Below are positions 26,701 through 33,193 of a DNA stretch of 33,193 bases, piece by piece; within the stretch, counting starts at the first letter, position 1, and each line of letters begins with the position of its first letter. This stretch comes from Chara braunii (Eukaryota; Streptophyta; Charophyceae; Charales; Characeae). Position numbers and translations under genes: made by a program. Below the pieces are notes generated by a model. It was not told the origin of the DNA. It did no database searches and worked only from the letters and a program-made list of their open reading frames with translations. The DNA lies in assembly GCA_003427395.1 (NCBI GenBank), contig BFEA01000113.1, positions 1,452,307-1,485,499 on the forward strand, given 5' to 3'.

Positions 26701-26899
26701 TATCAATCATTGATGCAGAGTTTGAAGAAGATCAACTTCGTTTTCCCTTGCGTGCATTCCTGCTTCATGTGAGCCCAGTAGTTGGCGGTTGGGCCACAAT
26801 CAGCCAGTGCACGGATGTATCAATCATTGATGCAAAGTTTGAAGAAGATCAACTTCGTTTTCCCTTGCGTGCGTTCCTGCTTCATGTGAGCCCAGTGCA
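26666..26899. repeat. 117-bp tandem duplication of the protease active-site segment
   Basis: TGGCGGTTGCGCCACAATCA at 26666 recurs at 26783 as TGGCGGTTGGGCCACAATCA. Both continue through GCCAGTGCACGGATGTATC to TTCATGTGAGCCCAGT. The period of 117 bp is exactly 39 codons. On the minus strand the copies encode ADCGAT and ADCGPT. Confidence 0.9.
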
Positions 26900-27008
26900 A
26901 CAAGAGAGCATGAAAATCAATCTCTTCCAACTCCACCCAAGACTCCTTGTAGAGAATATGCAATTTCTCAGCCTTGGAATCAGCATCAAATGAGGTCTTA
27001 AGAGAGGG

Positions 27009-27197
27009 TTATTTAGTGGGATCAGAATCAGGTGAAGAACCTGCACTTACATTTTCAGCCTCTCCTTCTTTAGAGTGTGCTGATAATGTCTCTACCCCCT
27101 TTGATGGTTTCCCTGCTGCAATCTGAAAGTGTTGGATTGAGTGTCCCGATTTGGTGCAATGCAGACAAACCCCTTTCTTCATCTTGTGTTTCCTCAC
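27009..27197 (-). pseudogene. Element C gag zinc knuckle with lost cysteine
   Basis: The frame contains KKGVCLHCTKSGHSIQHFQ. It matches the CCHC nucleocapsid knuckle (C-x2-C-x4-H-x4-C) up to the last position, where Phe (TTT) stands in place of Cys (TGT or TGC). An acidic tail (GEAENVSAGSSPDSDPTK) follows. The knuckle binds element RNA; without the fourth ligand it would not hold zinc normally. Confidence 0.75.
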
Positions 27198-27339
27198 GTT
27201 TGTTGATCCGGAGATCTACCTATGGTTTTGTGGCACGATCCTCCGGTTTGGGTGGAATCTTTGCACCCTTGAGGAGTTGAATGGTATTAGTATTGTTCTT
27301 CACTGAGTTCCTCGGCCCCTTACTTTTGAAGGCAGTCTT

Positions 27340-27588
27340 TTAAAAGGCATTCATTGATTCATCATCATCCACGTAGCCGGACTCGTGGGCTGATGAAGAG
27401 CAAGACAAGGCATCTTGCTCTTGATCGTCACCAAGAGAAGGGTCCTCTGCCAAGACCTCCTCGCCAACCTCAAGTTGATTGTGCCCTGCAAAACCGTTGC
27501 TGCCCGGTAACCGTTTGCGGCTGGTGGTCTTTTTGCCACCCGATGCACCCGGGAGGTCTTGTGCCTCCAACTTTACTAAATCCCGCAT
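27340..27588 (-). pseudogene. Element C gag spacer, acidic
   Basis: The frame reads MRDLVKLEAQDLPGASGGKK, then a Lys/Arg patch and a long acidic part (EVGEEVLAEDPSLGDDQEQD, YVDDDESMNAF). It lies between the capsid and the zinc knuckle. It has no domain of its own, and the frame differs from both neighbours. Confidence 0.6.
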
Positions 27589-27881
27589 GAGGGAAAGCCA
27601 ATGTGTATACGCCGCGAGTCCGAGCCCCAGACGATGTGGTACAGTAGAGGGGACGTACCTTTAATCACATCTAAGCAAGACTGTGCAGTCATCTCCAGAT
27701 CAGGAGTAGCAAGGGGTTTACTAACGTACTGCTGCAGACTATGCATGGTGCATGTCCACTTGCTGTGCTTGAGCTTTCCAGTCTTGAGTCTAGCTGTAGC
27801 TGCAGGATGTGGATCAGCATATTGCCTCATGAGGAGATCCTCGAGCGTGGCTATTGGCGTAGCCTTCAACCATTTGTTCAT
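27576..27881 (-). pseudogene. Element C gag capsid C-terminal part
   Basis: The frame contains NKWLKATPIATLEDLLMRQY, HSLQQYVSKPLATPDLEMT and QSCLDVIKGTSPLLYHIVWG. This is the helical retrotransposon-gag pattern (W-L-x-x, F/Y-x-L-x-x-Y, L-x-x-x-Q). Its upstream neighbour (27903-28541) stops just before it, and its end is in a different frame from the spacer. Confidence 0.7.
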
Positions 27882-27902
27882 GTCTATTCTCTTATGGCCT
27901 GA

Positions 27903-28608
27903 CTATACAACTTGGACTTCTAAGAAGCCTCTTACGGCGGGTTCCACATTGGTCCCTAGGGCTGACGACTGAGTAACCGGGGGTGTCCCCAACACATCAA
28001 AGTAGGATTGCATAGAGCTGATCCAAGACTCAATGTCATCCTTTCCATCATATTTAGACGGAATATGTGTCGCCTTCTTGTCCACGTAGGGAAAGCTGCA
28101 GCTAGGACCAACGATTGCTGTGTCTGAATTCGGGGCTGCAATAGTTCCAAAGTGCCCTGCACTGCCACTTGCTACTGCAGCAGCAGCAACAACAACAACA
28201 GGGTCTAGACCTGCTGCAGATCCGGATAGGCTGTTGACCACACTCAAAGAAGAAGAAGAAGAAGAAGACACAGTTAGAGGGGCAAGAGCGGACTGACATG
28301 CATCACTAGAAGCACGGTAAGCCGATGGAACGACAATCTGGGTCGGTTGCAAGTTAGTAAACTGTTGCAACTGGTCACGGTGTTCTTGCGCCATCAGGGT
28401 CATATCCTCGCACAACTTCTTGAGTATGTCAAACACTTTCGTGAGTTGGCCGGTATGGTCCTCAACAGCCCGGGCATCTACTATAGCCCTGAGAAGTGGG
28501 ACGGTCTTCTCTCCCACCTCAGCATCAGTTAAGGCAGGCACGGTACTGCGCTTTCTCTGCCTTGGAGGCAGCGTCCATTTGCAGCTTCCATTCCACTGTA
28601 GACGTCAT
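27903..28608 (-). pseudogene. Element C gag N-terminal part
   Basis: The likely original start is the ATG at 28608-28606 (MTSTVEWKLQMDAASKAEK), because the same ATG and codons recur in the array beyond. After about 27 codons a one-base shift near 28540 leads to the long frame PALTDAEVGEKTVPLLRAIV. That frame then has a helical stretch (DILKKLCEDMTLMAQEHRDQ), a poly-Ser run (SSSSSSS from a GAA-type triplet repeat), an Ala/Val run and YDGKDDIESWISSMQSYFDV, the capsid start. It stops at 27903. Confidence 0.75.
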
Positions 28609-29026
28609 GATGGAGGACGAGGGTGTCAATAAGTCTCTCAATTGGGATCCATACTTCCTCACAGTTCTGGGACGAACACTCCTCTTCCCTCTTCTCGCCC
28701 CCTCAAGAGCGACACTAAAAAAATTATCTCCTCTCTCTCTCTCTCTCTCTCTTTTGCGATCTCGTAGAGGCAGGCATTTAATGAACCCAATGAAAGAAAC
28801 AGCTTGAATGCAATTAGAAGAGAAGGTAGAACTTCTAGCCGGAGCCGCAATTCATTTGGACTGGAGAGATGAAACACCGATTTAATGGGAAGACAAAAAA
28901 ATCGGTGTTTCATCTCTCCAGTCCAAATGAATTGCCGCTCCGGCTAGGAGTTCTACCTTCTCTTCAGATTGCTTTCAAGCTGTTTCTTTCATTGGGTTCA
29001 TTAAATGCCTGCGTCTACGCGATCGC

Positions 29027-29072
<46 letters not shown>

Positions 29073-29407
29073 AGAAGTTTTTGAGTGTTGCTCTTGAGGG
29101 GGTGAGAATAGGGAAGAGGAGTGTTCGTCCCAGAATTGTGAGGAAGTACGGACCCCTCTTGAGAGACTTATTGACACCCTCGTCCTCCATCATGACGTCT
29201 GCAGTGGTGGAATGGAAGCTGCAAATGGACGCTGCCCCCAAGGCAGAGAAAGCGCAGTACCTGTTCTTTTACTAACTGTAGACGTCATGATGGAGGACGA
29301 GGTTGTCAACAAGTCTCTCAAGAGGGGTCCGTGCTTCCTCACAGTTCTGGGACGAACACTCCTCTTCCCTTTTCTCACCCCCTCAAGAGCAACACTCAAA
29401 AGCTTCT

Positions 29408-29474
<67 letters not shown>

Positions 29475-30340
29475 CGATCGCGTAGACATAGGCAGTTAAC
29501 GAACCCAATGAAAGAAACAGGTTGAAAGCAATTAGATGAGAAGGAAGAACTCCTAGTCGGAGCGACAATTCATTTGGACTGGAGAGATGGTTAATGGAAG
29601 ACATTGTTTGTGGTAGTGTGGCGAAAAACACCGAATTTTTGGTCTTCCATTAACCATCTCTCTGGTCCAAATGAATTGCCGCTCCGGCTAGGAGTTCTAC
29701 CTTCTCGTCTATTTGCTTTCAAGCTGTTTCTTTCATTGGGTTCGTTAAATGCCTGCGTCTACGAGATCGCATGTGGCGAAAAACATTGAATTTTTAGTTT
29801 TCCATGAACCATCTCTCCAGTCCAAATGAATTGTCGCTCCGATTAGGAGTTCTACCTTCTTTTCTAATTGCTTTCAAGGTGTTTCTTTCATTGGGTTTGT
29901 TAATGGCATGTGTTTACGCGAACGCATGTGGCGAAAAACACCTAATTTTTGGTCTTCCATTAACCATCTCTCTAGCCCAAATGAATTGCCTCTCCGGTTA
30001 GGAGTTCTACCTTCTCTTCTAATTGCTTTCAAGTTGTTTCTTTCATTGGGTTCGTTAAATGCCTGCGTCTACGTGATCGCAAAAGAGAGAGAGAGAAAGA
30101 GAAGAGAGAAGCTTTTTGAGAGACTTATTGACACCCTCGTTCTCCATCATGACGTCTACAGTGGACTGAAAGCTGCAAATGGGCTCTGCCCCCGAGGCAA
30201 AGAAAGTGGAGTACCTGTTCTTTTCCGAGAAAGCATTGAAGAGGGAAAAGGAAGAGAAGGAGAGAGAGAAGGGAGACAAAGTATAGGGAAAGATGGTTAA
30301 TGGAAGACCAAAAATTTGGTGTTTTTCGCCACACCACAAG
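28541..30340. repeat. Alternating inverted array of the element C gag leader
   Basis: The gag start (CCATCATGACGTCT), leader and an (AG/CT)n tract recur at least four times. Minus orientation: 28541-28885 (ATG at 28608). Plus: 28900-29275 (ATG at 29192). Minus: 29276-29600 (ATG at 29288). Plus: 29640-30300 (ATG at 30149). Arms meet at short AT-rich turns such as ACCGATTTAATGGGAAGAC at about 28877. In the last block a 155-bp piece beginning GTGGCGAAAAACA is tandemly repeated at 29618, 29773 and 29928. CT/GA tracts lie at 28731-28752, 29030-29068 and 29411-29472, with a shorter one at about 30085-30100. The copied starts run into stops (QYLFFY then stop; MTSTVD then stop). Confidence 0.85.
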
Positions 30341-30437
30341 CGATGTCGTCAAAAATTTCGTGAACAAACAATGCAGGCTCTCAATACAAACAAAAAAACA
30401 CAAGCAGGCGAAAATGACACCACCTATTAACCATATG
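30341..30437. other. Short A-rich spacer before element D
   Basis: AT-rich, no gene. It links the foldback array to the LTR beginning at 30438. Confidence 0.4.
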
Positions 30438-31263
30438 TGTTGGACTGGAGAGCGATCAAAACAAAAATAAAATAAAATAGAATGATCAGAGAGAGAATGA
30501 TCAAAGAGATCTGAGTCCGCAACGCAGTCTGGTCCGACCACGTATGAGGTCCTCTCAAGCCTAGCCGGACTCAGTTCCGTAAAGACACAACAAATCAAAT
30601 TCAAGGAGCTCTCACCTCGGCTATGGTGGAGCTCTACCGGTAGGAGGAGGAGAGAGAAGAGGGCTGAGGAGGAGAGTGCCAAGGTACCTACCTGGTTATG
30701 GTGGACAGCATCTTCATCACCTTGATAGGTGCTGCATCTAGAAGGCCCCAGTTGGGGTAGTGCTGCACCAAGGAAGCTCGGGGCGGAGTCAGGCATGGCG
30801 GCTTGTTGAGCAACGACATAGCTGCGTTGTTTTGTCCTTTGCACAGGAGAAGAGTGACATAGTTGCTTTGTGTTGTCCTTTGGACAGGAGGGTAGAGCCC
30901 TCAGTAGTCCACTATAGCCTCGGCCTACATGAAGAAGAAGAGGAAGGGTGGCCATGGCTATGGTGGACCTCATGTTGTGCCTGCAATAAAAGAGGGATTC
31001 GAACATTGATTCTGGTTACGCCATTCAACATTATTATTGTTATTTCTTGTATGAATAAGAGGGGAGGAGATAAAGAGGAGGAGAGTGGTTGGCGAAGAAG
31101 AGATTTATCATTGGTCTACGCAGGAGTACATCATCTTCTTCTACCTTTCTTTTTCTTTTTCGTCCCCTCTCTCTCCTCTCAAGTTCATTCATTTCTTTTT
31201 GCAATTGGACGACATCATACTTTCTAATGATTGTGTACTTCGAAATTGGTTTAGATCGTAACA
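30438..31263 (+). repeat. Element D 5' LTR (plus strand)
   Basis: It starts TGTTGGACTGGAGAGCG, a common plant LTR terminus, and ends ATCGTAACA immediately before a TGGTATCAGATC primer-binding site. The length of 826 bp fits an LTR. CTCGGCTATGGTGG and ATGGCTATGGTGG words, sharing the GGCTATGG core, lie at about 30617 and 30954. The long minus open frame crossing it shows no protein similarity. No second LTR copy is in the window, so the start is inferred from the TG terminus. Confidence 0.55.
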
Positions 31264-31264
31264 T

Positions 31265-31276
31265 TGGTATCAGATC
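31265..31276 (+). other. Element D primer-binding site
   Basis: TGGTATCAGATC matches the initiator-Met-type site TGGTATCAGAGC at 11 of 12 positions and lies one base after the CA LTR terminus. Confidence 0.7.
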
Positions 31277-31312
31277 GGATTCTACTTGCTGGCGAGAGTT
31301 GACTTTGACGCC

Positions 31313-31357
31313 ATAACCCTAACCTAAGTGGAAGGGCTAACCACTTAGGGTTAGGGC
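31313..31357. other. Telomere-like inverted repeat in element D leader
   Basis: CCCTAACCTAAGTGG pairs with CCACTTAGGGTTAGGG around AAGGGCTAA, with one bulge. A further AGTTAGGGTTAAG follows at about 31361. The words resemble plant telomere repeats but are too few and irregular. The position 40 bp after the PBS fits a leader RNA structure. Confidence 0.5.
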
Positions 31358-31948
31358 AGGAAGTTAGGGTTAAGTGGCGCAGCGTGGTAAAAGGGAAGTT
31401 GCTCCCACCTGGCAGGGTAGGGTCGGCAATAAACCCGACCAGGTTGCTAGAGTGCATGTTTGTGGTGGCGAGACACAAGGTGGGACTTCTAATGCAATTG
31501 GAGAGAGGCAACAGTGAAGGGCACCTACAACTGGAATCTGGACTTCAAGGAAGGCAAGGAGCGATTTTAGGTCTCCCCTCAAGTTAGGCGAGCTTGAGGG
31601 TGACAGCCATATCTGCACCAACGGACTGCAAGTTGCTACTTCGATCTTCAACATCGACGAGGGATTCGGCGTTGTACTTTGGGGTAGATGTTGACCCTCC
31701 TAGATGGTAGGACACTAGTGTAGATGATGTTAATTGGGTCAGGAGGACTATGTGAGAGGGAGGGTGAGTTTCTTTTCATCTCAAGAGCCCGGCCACTCAG
31801 GTAAGTCTTGATATTGTGTGAAGTGTGTGAACTACTTACTCACCTGACGAGTGAATGGATGGAGTATCTTGTGTGCCATGCCATATCTTTCTATAGTGCT
31901 TTGTTTATTTCATTACGAACGGCTGTAGTCTGTAGGTTCTTTCTGGAG
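31358..31948. other. Element D leader and further non-coding DNA
   Basis: No gag or other protein similarity follows the PBS on the plus strand. The open frames here are short and unrecognised. Element D is therefore truncated, or its coding region lies elsewhere. Confidence 0.4.
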
Positions 31949-32302
31949 CTAAAATTCATTTTTCAATACGGTAGGGGCAGATAGTAGGTCTTTGTGGAAC
32001 TCTTGTTGGTTGGGACCCGGTTCTGACTCCACTGGGACCGTTTGGGACTTAGTGGGACCCGGCCCAAACAAGAAGGGCCCCTCAGGCCCAAATCTGTTGA
32101 CATCAGTTGCCTTATCTGATTGGTATTCGGAGTTCACGCTTTCGGACCAGGACACTCGCTGTTTAAGGGATCTCGAGAGTTGGGCTCTTCTCTCAACCTC
32201 AAGATATAGCGGCCTACTTGCCTCCTGGGCGGTGACTTCCAGGCCGATCCGATCGGCCTCCCAAGCAACCGGCACCTCCTCCCTTTCAGAGAGAAACATC
32301 AT
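31949..32302 (-). CDS. Unidentified 117-aa open frame
   Basis: I do not recognise it. The translation has a polar, natural-looking composition: REEVPVAWEADRIGLEVTAQ, SRPLYLEVERRAQLSRSLKQ and SVNSEYQSDKATDVNRFGPE. The start is arbitrary and the frame may extend through a frameshift. The opposite strand has a longer frame (31992-32723), but that one runs into a family-C LTR fragment and looks like chance. It could be an exon, a decayed element protein or chance. Confidence 0.2.
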   Translation of the reverse strand: MMFLSEREEVPVAWEADRIGLEVTAQEASRPLYLEVERRAQLSRSLKQRVSWSESVNSEYQSDKATDVNRFGPEGPFLFGPGPTKSQTVPVESEPGPNQQEFHKDLLSAPTVLKNEF

Positions 32303-32550
32303 TGCAAACTTTGATATTGCCCGTACAGGCCAAACTCGGGGTGGGTGGACTGGTACCCACCTAGACTTACCCTACCGCTACCGAGCCGCTAAAAATGCCG
32401 ACTTTGTCTTCGTCTGGTCGGCCTCTAGTACCCGACACATCTACTTCTACTTGGTGCGGTACCGGCCTACCTGCTACTTGAGTGTTTATCCACTGCTCGG
32501 GAGCCCCTTGCTCCGCCACTTGAGTGTTTTCCCTGCTGCAACCCTCAAGT
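32303..32550. other. Non-coding stretch with short direct repeat
   Basis: GCCACTTGAGTGTTTTCCCTG at about 32515 echoes GCTACTTGAGTGTTTATCCACTG about 45 bp earlier. No gene is recognised. Confidence 0.4.
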
Positions 32551-32771
32551 CACAGGTAAGTATTGGCCCTACAGGCCTTCCAAACAAGCAAGTACCCTTG
32601 CGGGTCACACACACACTCATGCCGACAAGCACTCTGAAAGGCACACAAGTCACCAGACTTAGAAAACTCGGCAGAATGCGGGAATCTCAACAAGGCATTC
32701 ATTCCATCGACAAAAACTCATAACTCAGAAATCAGCAGTGTTCTCAGTCCGTGTTATGGCGGGTCATTACA
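32551..32771 (-). repeat. Family-C LTR fragment, 5' end part
   Basis: It matches about 22843-23065: CACAGGTAAGT, CCTTCCAAACAAGCAAGT, AAAACTCGGCAGAATGCGGG and GTCCGTGTTATGGCGGGT, ending TTACA at 32771. It has the same orientation as element C, so it could be the start of a 5' LTR. The rest of the LTR and the PBS are absent. The sequence beyond 32771 has no polypurine tract, so it is not a 3' LTR. Confidence 0.8.
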
Positions 32772-33193
32772 GGTGCTTCCACTAGTCATGTGTATGTTCC
32801 TTGTTAAGTTTCTCTCATGTTTTCGTTAATCTTCCACTTGGTACTGTTCCGCTTCACTCTTGGGTGCTTCCACTAGTCATGTGCATGTGCCTTGTCAAGT
32901 TTCTCTCATGCTTTTCGTCAAACTTCCACTTGGTTGTGGTCCGCTTCACTCTTGGGTGCTTCCACTAGTCATGTGCATGTGCCTTGTCAAGTTTGTCTCA
33001 TGCTTTCGTCAATCTTCCACTTGGTAGTGTTCCGCTTCACTCTAGGGTGCTTCCACTAGTCATGTGCATGTGCCTTGTCAAGTTTGCCTCATGCTTTTCG
33101 TCAATCTTCCACTTGGTTGTGTTCCGCTTCACTCTTGGGTGCTTCCATTAGTCATGTGCATGTGCCTTGTCAAGTTTGTCTCATGCTTTCGTC
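32772..33193. repeat. 91/92-bp minisatellite, four full units and a partial
   Basis: GGTGCTTCCACTAGTCATGT starts at 32772, 32863, 32955, 33046 and 33138 (91, 92, 91 and 92 bp apart). The last unit has CATTAGTC. The array runs off the window edge and starts directly at the LTR fragment's end. Confidence 0.95.

Noticed and set aside
30125-31006. 293-residue open frame on the minus strand
   Set aside because: It crosses the element D LTR, its spacer and the inverted leader array, has no recognisable domain, and its end part is simply the leader read in a chance frame.
31316-31372. Possible interstitial telomere
   Set aside because: Only a few irregular CCCTAA/TTAGGG words occur, arranged as a hairpin, not as a tandem run.
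31992-32723. 243-residue plus-strand frame
   Set aside because: It runs from unidentified DNA straight into the family-C LTR fragment at 32551, so its C-terminus is LTR sequence; it has no known motif.

Overview
This is a gene-poor, repeat-dominated piece of a nuclear genome from a plant-lineage eukaryote. The evidence is Ty3/gypsy (chromovirus-like) and other LTR retrotransposons primed by initiator-Met tRNA (TGGTATCAGAGC type), GT-AG intron-like signals, long CT/GA/AC tracts and no prokaryotic gene organisation. The style of the gag and pol proteins suggests a charophyte green alga such as Chara, but that is recollection of style and not a search result. The window comes from a short-read scaffold: it has a 210-N gap, a single-N join and a retained mate-pair junction adapter. 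No intact host gene could be recognised. Layout: 1-1.66 kb is GC-rich, degenerately repeated DNA. 1.66-2.0 kb is part of a family-C LTR. About 2.5-4.6 kb is element A, the 3' end (integrase plus C-terminal region and probable LTR) of a minus-strand gypsy element. 4.96-13.5 kb is element B, a nearly complete but dead minus-strand gypsy element, reading from high to low coordinate as 5' LTR part, PBS, leader with W-box cluster, gap, gag, protease, RT, (166-bp TTAA-flanked insertion), RNase H, integrase, C-terminal domain, PPT, 3' LTR. 13.5-17.6 kb is intergenic DNA with tandem repeats, two clusters of strong hairpins (one containing tRNA-like pol III boxes) and a pair of inverted repeats around the adapter artefact. 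17.6-21.2 kb is non-coding, moderately AT-rich DNA with degraded repeats. 21.2-22.4 kb is a ~173-bp minisatellite. 22.53-28.6 kb is element C, a second degenerate minus-strand gypsy element (gag, protease with duplicated active site, RT with mutated catalytic motif, RNase H, integrase, C-terminal domain, PPT, 3' LTR); its 3' LTR also carries a PBS on the far side, so two elements share it. 28.54-30.34 kb is an unusual array in which the gag leader and first gag codons of element C are repeated in alternating orientation. 30.44-31.6 kb is the 5' LTR, PBS and leader of a plus-strand LTR element D without recognisable coding part. 32.55-32.77 kb is another family-C LTR fragment, followed by a 91/92-bp minisatellite to the window edge. 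The coding sequences do not work together as a live pathway: every retroelement gene carries stops, frameshifts, duplications or lost catalytic residues. The most interesting unexplained signal is a small dispersed hairpin, GGCGGC-TATG-GCCGCC and variants, whose stem bases change in compensating pairs and which recurs in LTRs and intergenic DNA. The most important caution is the mate-pair junction adapter at 17.13 kb, because the sequence on its two sides may not be contiguous in the genome.
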